From assembly GCF_031755915.1 (NCBI RefSeq), contig NC_083388.1, positions 15,326,501 through 15,390,500 of the forward strand: 64,000 bases of DNA, in the 5' to 3' direction. Below the pieces are notes generated by a model that was not told the DNA's origin, searched no databases, and saw nothing but the letters and a program-made list of their open reading frames with translations. How positions within the stretch are numbered: the first letter of the stretch is position 1; every line of letters starts with the position of its first letter. The position numbers and the translations under genes are program-made. The DNA comes from Ziziphus jujuba. Taxonomy: Eukaryota > Streptophyta > Magnoliopsida > Rosales > Rhamnaceae. Below, piece by piece: positions 1 to 12,264 of the stretch.

Positions 1-657
1 CTCATTTGGGCTGCCAAAAGAGAGCACCCAAACATGGTGGAATGGAAGTGTTTGATGAAGCAATGAATCAAGCTGAGCACAGAGAGTTTTCCTTTTGAAA
101 TGGTTTAGGATCACGGTGACTTTCGGTTTGGTCGGATTTTTCAAATCCCATTTGGATTTCATTGCCATAAGCTGAGGCAGAGTCTCTGTACCAAAAGATT
201 TGGATTGAAAATCCAATACTTCTTTGTAAAGTTCTGTTTTTAACTTGATCATCTGTGCATCATTGGATTTCTTCTGCACGAAATCGATGTTTTCGTGTTC
301 GCAAACTTGGGACGGTGTGATTGGGAAATTTTCAGCCTGAACAAGAGAGTTGGCAGATTCTTGGTAATGACTAAGAACATGTGGTGGTATGATGAAGTGA
401 TTCTTCCATTGCTGAGCTATTTTTGTAGCCCATGAGAAGTCTGGTTTGGTACGTAAATCTATCGCCGGACCCATGTAGTAGAGAAGGAACGTTGCGTAAA
501 CTGCGAAAGCAAATTGGAGACAAGTAAGAGCCATGACAAGCCTAGACGGAGCACTTTTATTAACCTTCAATTTGGCTTTCCCTCCAGCTACATAGTCATT
601 AAGCATTCCTTCCAAGTAATCCCCACCACGCAAATTCGGATTTCGTACCAAACCCAT
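1..657 (-). CDS. Glycosyltransferase-like Golgi membrane protein, N-terminal part (gene runs off the left edge)
   Basis: The minus strand reads 219 codons without a stop, from ATG at 657 to the window edge. The product starts MGLVRNPNLRGGDYLEGM. A hydrophobic stretch at about residues 41-62 (LVMALTCLQFAFAVYATFLL) fits a type II signal anchor, followed by a lumenal stem with several Lys/Glu-rich segments. Near the edge it reads KPKVTVILNHFKRKTLCAQL and then HHVWVLSFGSPNE, which resembles the start of the nucleotide-sugar-binding fold in plant GT2-like proteins of the Arabidopsis At5g12260 type. I recognise that family from memory of its N-terminus; its enzymatic activity and substrate are not known to me. 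The family is usually several hundred residues longer, so most of the catalytic part lies left of the window. The start is supported by a 5'UTR intron acceptor 48 nt upstream and a TATA box further up. No intron is needed within the visible coding part. Confidence 0.8.
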   Translation of the reverse strand, partial: MGLVRNPNLRGGDYLEGMLNDYVAGGKAKLKVNKSAPSRLVMALTCLQFAFAVYATFLLYYMGPAIDLRTKPDFSWATKIAQQWKNHFIIPPHVLSHYQESANSLVQAENFPITPSQVCEHENIDFVQKKSNDAQMIKLKTELYKEVLDFQSKSFGTETLPQLMAMKSKWDLKNPTKPKVTVILNHFKRKTLCAQLDSLLHQTLPFHHVWVLSFGSPNE

Positions 658-950
658 CCTGTTTTTGAAGCTTGAGAAAGTTGATGTAGAGAATAATTTC
701 AAACCTACCAAAAAAAAAAAAAAAAAAGTGTTCAATTCCAAACAATTTAGAAATCTAAAAACCACCAAAAAAAATAAAATTGAAAGTATACTTTTTTGAA
801 GGATTGAAACTTACCAAGCCAACTACACAAAAAATAAGCACAAAACCAATAGGTTAATTTAGTGACACAAACGAAAAAAGTTGATGATCATCACCAACTC
901 TTGGTTGAGAAAAAGAAAGCTAGCTTTTGGAGAGAGTTTATGGAATTGGT
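658..950 (-). other. 5'UTR of the glycosyltransferase-like gene, with one intron
   Basis: On the minus strand a GTAAGT donor lies at 814-809. A T-rich tract ending GGTAG gives an acceptor at 706-705. This predicts a 110-nt intron (705-814) inside the 5' leader, with 47 nt of leader between the acceptor and the ATG at 657. The transcript start is inferred at roughly 950 from the TATA position, so the first exon would be about 815-950. The intron call rests on splice consensus only. Confidence 0.5.
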
Positions 951-977
951 GACGAGGAAGGAATAATTATGGTTGTA

Positions 978-992
978 TGTATTTATATATAG
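978..992 (-). promoter_or_regulatory. TATA box of the glycosyltransferase-like gene
   Basis: The minus strand reads TATATATAAATA at 991-980, about 325 nt upstream of the ATG. This is a good plant TATA element facing the gene at 1-657. It fixes the likely transcript start near 950. Confidence 0.5.
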
Positions 993-999
993 GAAGAGA

Positions 1000-1606
1000 G
1001 AAAAAGGTATATAGCTCAAAGTGTAGGAAAGAAGCAGGGCATGAGAAAATGCAAAAGGGTCACATGGGGTAAACGTTTCTTTTGTAATTCAGTCTAGAAA
1101 ATATTTATTTATTTATTTATTTATTTTTTTAAGGAATAGTTTATATATTTGAACGCGTAACAATCACTAAGTCGTGACTACTTCTCATGATACATTTTCC
1201 ACCCTTAAGACACCATTTAAAAGCCAGCTTTGATGCCGCAGAAAATGGCTAACCCTGCGTTTTTGGCACTGCTAGCTAGCTAGCTGTTCAATATATATAT
1301 GTTGCCCAATTGCTTACTCGTTCTCTCATTAACCTGACCCATAAACCAATCAAAATCTCTCGTAGACTCTGCAAATTAACATAATATTTTTAATAAAATA
1401 GATACTAATATGATACAAGTGGTCCAGATCCCCATAAATTATATATTGAAGACAGACTTATTATATAATTTTATTTTATTTTTTATCAACTTAAACTTTG
1501 TCAAACCCAGTTCCCAAATAGGGCCATAATATCCGTTCTAGTTAAGAAGTTCAAAACTCGGACGCACTATTAAGAAAACAAAACAAAACAAAACTAATGA
1601 GTTCTT

Positions 1607-1638
<32 letters not shown>

Positions 1639-4600
1639 GTCTACACGATTGTGTATAATTTACCTATTTCAAATCTTAGTTGTTACTATCAGCTAGAATG
1701 AAAACAAAAAACAACCGGAAAAAAAACAAAAAAAAAAACACATAAATACCAAACTGAAAAACGAAAATCAATGCGTTACTAATTGATAATGTAAACAAAA
1801 AAGAGGACAAACGGAGAGATCATGTGTATGGGTAACTTGTTCAAGCAAAAAACATTAAATAAATACAAAAACGTGTATGGGTACCTTGGTAACAAAGGAA
1901 ATGAACCAAACGGAGAGGACAGAGAGCCCTTTTCTTCTCCTCCTAAACAAAGCTTAAGCTATAGGTTAATTTCAAGTTCACACCTCCATTTGTGTCGATA
2001 TATATGATTCCTATACAAAAAGCTGAGTGGAGTTGCAGGGGATGGAAGTCTAAGTTAAGTATATTAGCTATAAAGTTTGAATAACAAGTAGATAAATAAA
2101 TTTGTACAAAATCTTTATATAAACCTTATAGAATATAGAAATTAAAGAGTGCTTAATTTGACATTGTGAACATGTTTTAAAAGACACGAAGTTGAAGAAA
2201 GCAGAATTCTTATTTTATGGCTTTTGGCCGAACTTGGATAAGTTGAATGCAAGAAAACACGTAGGCTAAATTTGATGGCGAAAATAAGGCAGAAATATCA
2301 AATGGGTTTGGAAAATAGGAAACGAAAAAATGGAAAAGAACTAGTGGAAAAATCGGGTATACCTTATTTTTTTAATTATCAATTGGTCAAGTCGTTGTTT
2401 TGTAGGTGAGTTGCCATTATAAAGTTATAGAAATTGCAAGAGAATTAGAATTTGGATTAGAGAAAATCGTTGGACTTTTAATTAAGACGTGGGTTTTGCA
2501 CTTTTTAGAAAAGATTTAATATGAGATTTATAGGTAGGACGTGGGTTTGAGAAATTAGAATTGTTTCCAAAAATAGAACAATCCTCCTCTGCAACTTGAG
2601 GAAAATATATATACTGCAACCAGGAATTAGGTGCAGACATATACCATTTTGAGGTGACAATTGGAAAAACAAAACAAAGTTGGGTCTTGGTCCTCTTGGA
2701 TGTTACAATATTATATGAAAATTTAATTGTACAATTCATTAAAATACTGTTTGAAAATTAAAGTGAGTAGTCAAACTGAGATTAAATTATTTCCTTTTAG
2801 GCTATCAAGTTTTCAAAGGAGAGGGAAAGAAAAAAAGAATGATTTGTTACTGCTCGAACTAACGCTAGACAAGTACTTTAATTATCATGGGATTAATAAA
2901 TATATACTTTGTTATATATCCTCTTATATCTTGATAATTCAATTGAGACCTTTCAAAAAATTTTGTTTGCAATTGAGGCTCTTTAGTTTCCAGCTTGATT
3001 CAATTAAGGACAAATCTTTGAGCTCTAAAAGTATCTGCATTGATAAATATGAATTACTCCATATATAATTTAGAAATTAACACTGTTTTATAGGATTAAT
3101 TGTAAAATTGTTTTTCAATTGTAATTCATTGCCTTTATGCACAGTCAATCATAATTAGCATTTATGCAAAATGACAAATGGCTTCAATATCCACCAATCC
3201 CTTACTTTTTGGATGTAAGGTACATGCCAATATTTATTCTTCTAATATTTTTGTGGCTTTTGCTATCAAAACAATGTGGGCTGGATGCTATTTGTTCATG
3301 TTCTAATTTTCTTATATTTAGATCTAAAATATTGGTACAAAGAAGCTTAAAATAGATTATTACATATATTTTTAGAAAAAATGATTAACTTATTCGTAGG
3401 AGGATTTTTTTAAAGATCCTTATAAAAAAATTTGTAGGAAGATTAAATTATTTTTTTTTCACTTAACAATATGTAGAATTAAAATGATTGAAGATATATA
3501 TTTTATAATTAATTAAATTTATAAAGAAAAAATTTGAAAAAGTATTTTTTTTTTCCAAAAATTGTTGGTGTTTTTATTCTAAGCCTAAACCTCAACTTTG
3601 ATTTATTTCATTAATGCAACCTCAATTAAACAAAATCTAGAAAAACGAAAAGATAAATTATTCATACCAAAGTTTTATTACATTTTTCCCCCCATATTTT
3701 AATAATATTAAAAATCTCTAATAGGTAAATTGCAGTCATCAATTTTTCAACAAAGAAAATAAATGTTGCATTAAATGGCTTTAGTTTATATACTTATTAG
3801 TTAATATCTATATTTGGAATTTTTTGAAACCAAAATGAGACAAAAATAATCTTACCCCCATTGAATTAGTGGAGATATATAATTAGATCCTTAAAAGTTT
3901 ATGTAGATAGGATCTTTATCTGCAAACTCTGTGTGATTTATTAATAATTATTATTAGCAATTGATTTAATTTTAATTTTTTTTTTGTTAATTATCAGCAG
4001 TGCCGTTTATTACAAGTTTGAACCTGGACAGGAAAATATAAGGAAGTATGACACTTGCTAAATTGGCTGTGACCTTGGCCGCGATTTAACTTTAAATGTT
4101 GATTGAAATTTATGTGGCCATTGTCATGATAATTATTGTTTCATAAGTTGTAATGAAGTCTTGGTCATATCAAAATTATATATAAATTTACTAATTTGAT
4201 CCTAATTTACATTGAAAGTTATAGTGACATGATAAATGTTAAGGATTATCATATATTTTACTAAGTTTTAATTTTTTTAAATATTAATAGAGATGCCATC
4301 AATAGCATTTGCCAAGTCCGCATATTTTCTAAGATAATATAGAAGATAGCTTTTAAAAGGTTTGTTATGCATATATATATATATATATGGTTAGACTTAA
4401 ATTAGAAATTTAATTAAATATTAATGTCAAAACTTTAGTTTTTAACAATTGAATTGTAATAAGGGCTGAAATTTAAAATTATATTAAACAATTATTGGAT
4501 TTTAACAAAGTTTACTTTTCCCAAATAAAGTTTTTAGCATATTACTAAATTCATATTTGATCATTTTTTGAATTCTAAATTTAAATTTTTAATGTGATTC

Positions 4601-4660
4601 AAGGATTAATAAATGAAGACTTGATGTTAAAACTATCATATCATTGTAATATGAACCTAA
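1000..4660. other. Intergenic AT-rich stretch
   Basis: I see no gene here. The stretch holds a ~30-nt poly-T run at about 1608-1637 and scattered short A/T tracts. Translations are short, low-complexity and interrupted. The first few hundred bases are the upstream region of the gene at the left edge. Confidence 0.5.
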
Positions 4661-4708
4661 CTCTCTCTCTCTCTCTCTCTCTCTCTAGATATATATATAT
4701 ATATATAT
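4661..4708. repeat. Compound microsatellite (CT)13-(AT)n
   Basis: An uninterrupted CT run (4661-4686) is followed almost directly by an AT run to about 4708. Further (AT)n or (TA)n tracts lie near 4974-4991 and 5055-5082. Confidence 0.9.
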
Positions 4709-5052
4709 TTAGTCTGGCTCACTCCAATCGACATGATAGTTTTAGCACCAGGTATTCCATTATTAATTTTTAGATCACATTATGAACTAAGACTTAAAAT
4801 TAAATTATCAAATATGAACCTTGTGATGTATTAAATTTTATTTGAACAAAGTAAATCTTATAGTAATATAAAAATTATTAATTGAAATTTTAAATTTCAA
4901 CGTTTAAAATAATTTAAAAGCTGAAAAAAATTAATGGTAAAATTATTAAGTCCGACTTGATAAAAATCTAGTTATATATATATATATATATGATTCCTCC
5001 TTATTTGGCTTACCAAGGAATTGTTTTATTGATAGAAGCCTTGTTATATATG

Positions 5053-5088
<36 letters not shown>

Positions 5089-5588
5089 CCTCCTCATTTG
5101 GCTTACCGAAGAATTTTTATTAGTTTGGTTCGCCAAACGTACTCTTCTAAATTGACTTACTCTTTCTAAATTGACTCTATCAGTTTCGATGGCGCAGTTA
5201 TTTATCTCTTATACCCGCACTATCATTATTACCAAAAGTATATCCTGGTAAGAAATTGATCAACTATATTAATAATATATATTATTCTAACATTATATGC
5301 ATCTTCAAGATAACATATGGTGTGATTTGCTTTTAGTCTTTGAAGAATCAAACTAATCAGGTCGACAAGGTACATACATATTCATTATATTGTACAAGTT
5401 TCTGGGGTACTACATCATATATTCACTTAGTGCTTTCACGACTTGGAACCTTTGGTTTAGACTAGCTCCAAACACATCAATTATGGAATACTCACATGAT
5501 TCCATGTTTCTTAAAAGAAAGAGTACTCTTATACTTAATTATGCTGTGACTTAAGTGAAATACAATATTACTTAATTTCATTTATGCT

Positions 5589-5592
<4 letters not shown>

Positions 5593-5642
<50 letters not shown>
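5593..5642. repeat. (AT)n microsatellite, about 24 units
   Basis: Pure AT dinucleotide repeat of about 50 nt. Another AT run lies at 5759-5779 and a ~30-nt poly-T run preceded by CTT repeats at about 5989-6035. The region 4709-7630 otherwise shows no gene-like signal. Confidence 0.9.
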
Positions 5643-6001
5643 CCATTAAAAGATATAAGCTTTATAGCTTGCTAGGTACAAGTCGACTTTGGATGTATAT
5701 GCTTATTAGTTACGTAGAAGAGCATGATATGCCCTATAGTAAAATGAGAAAAAAAAAAATATATATATATATATATATTCAACTAGTATGTAAATGATAT
5801 GGTATAACTGTTCATTCATAAATAGCTACTCAATAAATATTTTATAGGACTTACATATTTTATTTTATTATTATATGAAATTATAAATAATTATAGATCA
5901 TTCAATTTATGTGGATACATTATTAATGAAAATAGTAAAAATAACATTATACTACTGTTGTATGCAAGTTTTACTCATAAATGACAGCTTCTTCTTCTTC
6001 T

Positions 6002-6038
<37 letters not shown>

Positions 6039-7639
6039 GTGCCGTTTCGTCAGAAACACGTGATATCACTCCCACGTTCACATGCCCAAGATCTAATTTA
6101 TTTATTTATTTTTTTGTGAATATACCCAAGATCTAATTTAGCATAGATAGGGGGAATTAATAATCATTGATTGGATTTATTCATGTTAGATGGGCAGTAT
6201 AAACCCCGACCCAAAACGCAAACAAAATTAATGAAATTATGAATGTTTATACCTGTAAGATCTATGAATCCACGGATCAATGACCAAGTAGAATTTAACC
6301 CTCTTCCTTCATCGATGGGTCAAAATTGAAAAGCCACAAAACAAACATAAAAATAAAGTCAACCTTATATATCTATATATATATATATATATATTAATAA
6401 AGAAATAATTGTGGGAGATGAATCGCACTTGGACGATTTTGACTGGGGCTCAGAATTTGGGCCTCTTGAGAGAAAGTTGGGTTTTGACTAAAGTAGTGGA
6501 AGCCACGTGTGCAGGAGGGGCAGAGAGGTTGGTGCTAGTTTTGTATGACCTAACAAGTAAGAAAAGTTTATAAACACCGTCTTGATCTCCATCTGCCATA
6601 TGAATTTATCAAATTCTTGCTTCTTCTTTTTGAGGGGTACTGTTTCCAATCACCATGTGAAGAACCTTTTATTGGGGATAACATATTCAAACTGATTCTA
6701 TAGTATTTTAACACGTCAGGTGTACGTACAACTTCATCAGCATAGATATACACAAAAATAAAATATAGAGTATTATTATGGTCTTATTTAGAGTGATAGA
6801 TTCTTTTGTAGGTTTAATGGAGTAATACCTAATCTAATATTTTACACGAGGTATTGATTTCACATGCTTTACAAGCAGCTTCTAGGAATGGAGACATTTC
6901 AATGCGGTGAAGAGATTTTTGATTTTCCAAGAAACGTCTTAAAAATATAACTTCAAAAATTATTTGCGTACATATTTGTAACAGAGTTTATGCTGTTCAT
7001 AGAATGATACAATTTTTTTTTTCTTTTTGTGGAAATAAATTAACTAGTAAAACCTACCATTTTTTTGATAAATTAGAGATGAGAATTACATCACCATGCT
7101 TTTAATCTATAAATTAAATATTATTATCAGTAATTATTATCAACTAGAGTGTCTCGAGAAAACGTATTTTCATTGAGGAAAATTAATTAATTAGTGTACC
7201 TTTGGATTAAATTGAATTATATAACAAAGGTATGAAGTGAATAGTAGTAAACTTACATCAATTTTGACATATAATATATTTTTCTGGATATCTTAATTAA
7301 TTTTGATATAAAAACATTTCAAGATCCGAGTAGACAAACTACTAGCAATGCAACTGTTATTCTCCGAGAATAATCTTATAGTTTTTGAATCACCATGGAA
7401 AAGGGAAAAGAAAAAGTTATACCTATAGTGTTCCATTTTGAAATCAATAAAAGACTACAGACAATATACACCATAAATTTGATTGATGATTATATTTGTG
7501 CAAAAACCAACAAACAACACAAACTAAAGGGAATATGTAACGGCTTATTGGTTCACTAGAGATTTTGCAAAAGTTCTAACTAAATTAATGTTAGGAACGA
7601 TAAGTTGATGAACAAGGAATCAACCATTTCTCCTAAAAG

Positions 7640-8170
7640 TTGCAATTATTTTAAAAGATGCAATCAATTCCTATAAATCATTCATGACCAGGTCCAAAAA
7701 TGCACTTTTTAAAGTCTACCCATTTAGTTAGGCTCCATCTTCGAGGTAGGTCTGGCTAGATGATGGGGAAGACATTATGGACTTAAATTGGGCTTGCTTC
7801 AGGACCCAATATAGGCTCACCTATGGGTTCAATAATGCACCAACAACATTCCCTTCACTTAGAGAAATGAGCCTACATTATTCTTTCTCACTTGAATCCT
7901 AAAAGTTGCAACTGTTTTGAGCGCAATTAATTCATATCAAACACCTAACATTAAGTTTAAGAGCACACTCACCAAAGCCTTTGCGCATTTAGTTAGGTCC
8001 ACATCTTGAGGATAGGTCCAGCTAGATGATGCGGAAGACCTTAAGAACTTAAATTTGGCACTATTCGGGAGCCCAACATATGCACACCCGTGTGTTAAGT
8101 AATGCACCTATATCATTCTCCCTCATATAAAGAAATAAATCTACATCTTCTCTCTCACCCAGAGAAATCC
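7640..8170. repeat. Diverged tandem duplication, unit about 263 bp
   Basis: A block containing TTAGTTAGGCTCCATCTT near 7726 recurs at about 7988, with the same order of landmarks: CTAGATGATG, GAAGAC, ACTTAAAT and AATGCACC. The copies are visibly diverged. Directly after the second copy, 8170-8250 resembles the reverse complement of a retrotransposon primer-site region (a 'ggtaccaactcatgtagga' phrase), so the block may be a decayed LTR-element end. No coding potential is visible. Confidence 0.6.
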
Positions 8171-8249
8171 CCTAACTAGGTGTATCCATGGGGACTTGAA
8201 TACATGACCTTTAGCATTGGTACCAACTCATGTAGGATGATGCAATCAT

Positions 8250-9029
8250 TTTTCTTTTTTTGAAAATGCAATTGTTAGGAATGACACAATCATTTTTTTT
8301 CGACCACCTAAGATCATGTAAGTGAATTTTTCTTATTATGCATGGTGACAATATAATAAGATACCTCGTATAGAAGGTCCATTACGAAGAGCATAAAATT
8401 CTTTACCATTTCCTTGTCCAAAGCATTATTCCTTACAGCTACAACCCTATTTAAACATTGATATACTACCATATCAATATCAAGAATAGGAACTATAAAA
8501 AGAAAAGAACTAGAAGGAGTAGAAGTCAGCCAATGAGTCGCCACTTGGTTCTAGATTGAGTAAGGTCATAGATTCTCCTTTTTTTTTTTTTTATCTTTAG
8601 TGCAAAACTTAAGCCTCTTAAGTTAGCTTTAAAAAATTGGAAATGACTCTAGGATTGGGATAGAAATACCTATTTTTTTTCTTTTTTTTCATAAATAGAT
8701 CAAGATTAGCAAATCCAAGAAATTTACATCTTCAATGCAAATTGAAGATTCTCTGTTTGGGATGCAATGGTGATTAAAGATCATGTGGTTTAGTTTCATG
8801 AGTCTTTATTGCAAATAAATTCATTGACATGCCTATGGATTTCTCAATTATTTATGAGGTTATTCTAAGGATTTTTTCATTAGAGAAGAACAATAGTCTT
8901 GTGATTTTTCCCTTTTCAAAAGAGATTAAGGCCACAGTATTTTTGATGGATCACATTAGTGCTCCTAGTTTACATGGGTTTAATAATTTGTGTTTTCAAA
9001 CTTGTTGGGATATTGTTAGATAAACATAA
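8250..9029. other. Spacer without recognisable gene
   Basis: AT-rich sequence with short poly-T tracts. The small open frames here (for example 8829-9023 plus, 8314-8544 minus) have no motif and no neighbouring splice or promoter context. I see nothing to annotate. Confidence 0.4.
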
Positions 9030-9480
9030 TGTAACATCCTCGCTACACTAGTAAACCTATCACTCACTATCGATATTGTTATCAATTAAGCCACTGCACT
9101 TGGTATGAGATTTTTTGCTCAAATCTTCTAGAAGGTCACCCATCTTTATATTAGTTTTGCTTAAGTACGCTTAATTTTGAAATTCTTTCAAACACTAAAG
9201 CCAACTGTTCTAAAAAGGTCTTGATATTATGAGAGTGACTATCATTATATTTGAACCATCCTTGTTCCACATTGAGGCAATATGGGATTGAAAACCAAGT
9301 AGCTTGCTAGTGCCTTGTTTGAAACCAACATCACAAGACCCACCCTGAGAACCCTCACAGGATCTTGTGGGTGGTTCCGTCTAGTGAAGTTCCATTGGAC
9401 AGTCGTTAGAGGATATCCAATGAAATCCCACTTAAAACATGGATAATTAAACACTTGCTATATCAAATAGTACCTCAACA
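9030..9480 (-). mobile_element. 5S-rRNA-containing retroelement fragment (Cassandra-like TRIM LTR or 5S-derived SINE)
   Basis: The block opens TGTAACATCCTC, a typical LTR-type terminus, and contains a 5S rRNA-like domain in reverse orientation (see separate entry). It continues with conserved-looking phrases such as CCCACCCTGAGAACC and GTGGGTGGTTCCGTC. Cassandra TRIM elements are the known plant LTR elements that carry 5S rRNA sequence in their LTRs (established knowledge). Only one 5S domain is seen, so this is a solo LTR, a truncated copy, or a 5S-derived SINE. The right boundary is estimated. A primer-site-like TCAGAGCA at 9601 could belong to the same element if its LTR is longer than I assume. 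Confidence 0.55.
9094..9195 (-). pseudogene. 5S rRNA-derived sequence with recognisable box A and box C
   Basis: Read on the minus strand, the segment contains AATTAAGCGTACTTAAGC, a diverged 5S rRNA box A region (canonical GTTAAGCGTGCTTGGGC). It is followed by AAGATGGGTGACCTTCTAGA, corresponding to box C (GGATGGGTGACCTCCTGG). Spacing and order match a 5S gene, but several substitutions make it a pseudogene. It is embedded in a retroelement-like block rather than in a tandem rDNA array. Confidence 0.75.
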
Positions 9481-9595
9481 TATAGATAAGAACCACAATA
9501 GCATACAAATCCATAGTCATGGTCCATAACTACAGCCCATCATATTACTGGCCATAATCACACATATATAATATAGTCAATACTGTGTCTAATAT

Positions 9596-9858
9596 CTAGA
9601 TCAGAGCATTTTAAAAGTATTTGTAAAATTTAAAAGTACAAACATAAATAAGTGTAGAAAGATAAAGATAATAAAAAAAGATAGGTACTACTATTGTTTC
9701 GGAAAGCACGAAGAAACAAGTGGTATGAGAGATAGACTGCTAGCTAACTGCCTGGACTTAGAGCAACAAATTTGAAAACAAATAAAACATAAGATAAAGA
9801 TATCTCAGTATGTAGCATAATATAATAGGAAAATATATTCTATTTCTATAAAACTTTC
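9596..9858 (+). repeat. Primer-site-like motif plus leader-like segment shared with 53.78 kb
   Basis: TCAGAGCATTTTAAAAGTAT at 9601 resembles the 3' part of the tRNA-iMet primer-binding site (TATCAGAGCA) used by plant LTR elements. The following ~110 bp, up to a GTACTACT motif, is recognisably similar to 53789-53900. In both places a minus-oriented long LTR begins shortly after. No gag frame is present. Confidence 0.45.
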
Positions 9859-12264
9859 TCTTAGGACCTCTTGTTTCACTTTTTTGAAAGATTTCCCGTT
9901 TAAAAATCATTTCATAAAACTCAAACTTGTATCCCAAATCAATATCATAAAGTCGATGATCAAATACTATAAAATGAATGATCGTTAAAATATTATAAAC
10001 TATTTTAATCATGATATAAATATTGAGCATAAAATAAAATAAACACAATTTTACAAAATAATTATGAAACTATAATAAAAACCATAAATATCATAAAAGT
10101 ATCAATAATATAACCAAAAATATAAACAATATACCATACGATATACCTAGCACTGCCAAGTGGTGCACGACGTCTCGGAACACCACCGGACAGTAAAAGA
10201 AATAATACCTGTGGGAAAACCCACATGACGACCCTTAGTGTCTTAAGGCTATATGGCACTACAAATCTGTGGGATGAACCCAACCTCATGACTCTTAATG
10301 TACGGAAAGTATCATGACAATAATAAACCTATAGGATGAACCCAACCTCACGACTCTTAATGTATGAAAGGTATTGTGGCAATAATAAACCTATGGGATG
10401 AACCCAATCTCATGACCCTTAGTGTACTATATGTATTGTAGCAAATCTGCAAGCTATAATATACTACTGATCTAAGACACTGGTATTATATGGTACATCA
10501 ACTAAAAATGAACAATACAGTATCCATAAAACAATCTTTATAAGATCATGCTTTTCTAAACAATACTGTGTCATAAAACATAATTTAATATTCAAATTCT
10601 CATTTGTTTAAATATTTCAAAAGTTCCAAATCATCATTTTATATCAAAACTATAAATACCACAGTTAAATATATATCACCATAAACTATTTTTAAGCAAA
10701 TAAAATTTAAAACACTTAAACATGTTTAAAAACATATGATTTCCTATCTGCTTTCTCAAAATTAGTTATTTTCTAAAATTGTTAAAAAGCTCAATGCAAA
10801 TACCAAGATATTTAATTAACATAATCCACAAGTCCATTATGAACTCAATAGAATTGGAAACCATTTAAAATATTGTCAAAAGTTACATAAAATGGCAACA
10901 CATATATGTGAAAACAGATATTCATATATGTACAAAATAAACATTTCAATCAAATGATATATACGTAAAATATTCAAACCACATATATGTATATATATAT
11001 ATATATATAAATATATATTATATTAGCATAGTCAAACATTTTAAAAAAATATAACCACTCATTGTACCGTAAATGTTACTCCTGATTCCCTGCAAGATTG
11101 CCTTCAAGCTTAACACGAGTGCCTATAATATAATAAAATATTTTTCAGGCTCAAAAAACTAAACCAAAAACATTGACATGTATCAAATATCTTAAAATAA
11201 TTTATACAATTTTATATCTTAAAATAATTTATACAATTATAAAATTATATAAATTGGATACCAAGCGGTCTAATTATATTGCGTACTCTTAGGATTCAGT
11301 ACCCAAATTGGTGCTTTCCATCCAAAGGTCAATATTTCAAAATTAAACCTTTCAATGGATCATATTAATATCTAATTACAGTAATCTAAACTTAATTTTA
11401 ACCAATTTTAGCAAAATAGATTTAAAATTTATCCAATATTTAACTAATTGATCCAAAAATGGAAAAATTATGAAACGATATCCAAAATTCACAAACTTTA
11501 TATAAATGAAAAGTTTAAGAGATAAGAAATACAATGGTGTGCTCATCTCAGTCCAAAAGTGTCACTGGTAGTCAGGAAACTTGTCGTAAGACTTAACCAA
11601 AACTCCCATTAATGTACCTCTCAAATGGTTAGGAATCTTAAGAAATGGAGCATGGGAATTGATTCGGAAGGTCCGAAAATGAGGGGAGGGGCGTGTGGCT
11701 AGCCTGGAATGGTCGAAAAATGGACAAAGTCGAAAGTGCTAAATGGTCAGCTCTGGCTTCAAACGGTCGATCTCGGTGCGTCGATTGGCAGTTTAGCTAG
11801 AAATTTGGCTAGTGTGGTCATCCAGAGGTGGGTAATGTGGGTGGCTAAAATTGAGAAAATGATAGCGACACAGTTGGGCATTAAGCGGGTTCGATACGTG
11901 CATCTGGAGAGATGTTTCTTGTGTTTAAGGGATAAATAGATATTTTGGGATTTTGTTGCCTATTGGACACACTTGACACATTTATATAGAGTCTTGGGTC
12001 ACTAACAGACAAAAATTAGAACTGATTTAGACACTTATATAAAACTGATATTTAAAACTTTTTATAACCATAACTTTTTATCCGTAATTTGGAATTTGAC
12101 ATGCCACTAGTCTATAAACTTGTATCGATGAGCTCTACACAATGACATATCAGTTAAACCAAAATCTTAACCACAAAAAAAGTCAATATGGGGTCCACTT
12201 ACAGTCTACTTTGTCAAACCTGGTCAAACTTGTATAAAACGGTATTTTGCTATGGGTTGTTACA
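9859..12264 (-). mobile_element. Long Ty3/gypsy LTR, copy A (3' LTR of the decayed pol at 12.3-14.1 kb)
   Basis: On the minus strand the LTR starts TGTAACAACCCATAG at 12264, next to a polypurine tract in the neighbouring internal region, which marks it as a 3' LTR. Its first part carries the phrases AAGTTTGACCAGG, GTGGACCCCAT and a GACTAGTGGCATG-type motif, which recur in the LTR-like blocks at 15.2, 49.8 and 56.5 kb. The left end near 9859 is placed by resemblance of TCTTAGGACC to the TGTCAGGACC end (reverse complement) of copy B and is approximate. The LTR contains a 62-bp tandem array (separate entry). Confidence 0.65.
10207..10450. repeat. Tandem repeat within LTR A, unit 62 bp, about four copies
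   Basis: The phrases GGGATGAACCCAACCTCATG, ACTCTTAATGTA and CAATAATAAAC recur with a 62-bp period at about 10270, 10332 and 10394. A more diverged copy precedes them (GGGAAAACCCACATGACGAC). Such arrays lie at comparable places in the related LTRs, but with different units. Confidence 0.8.
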
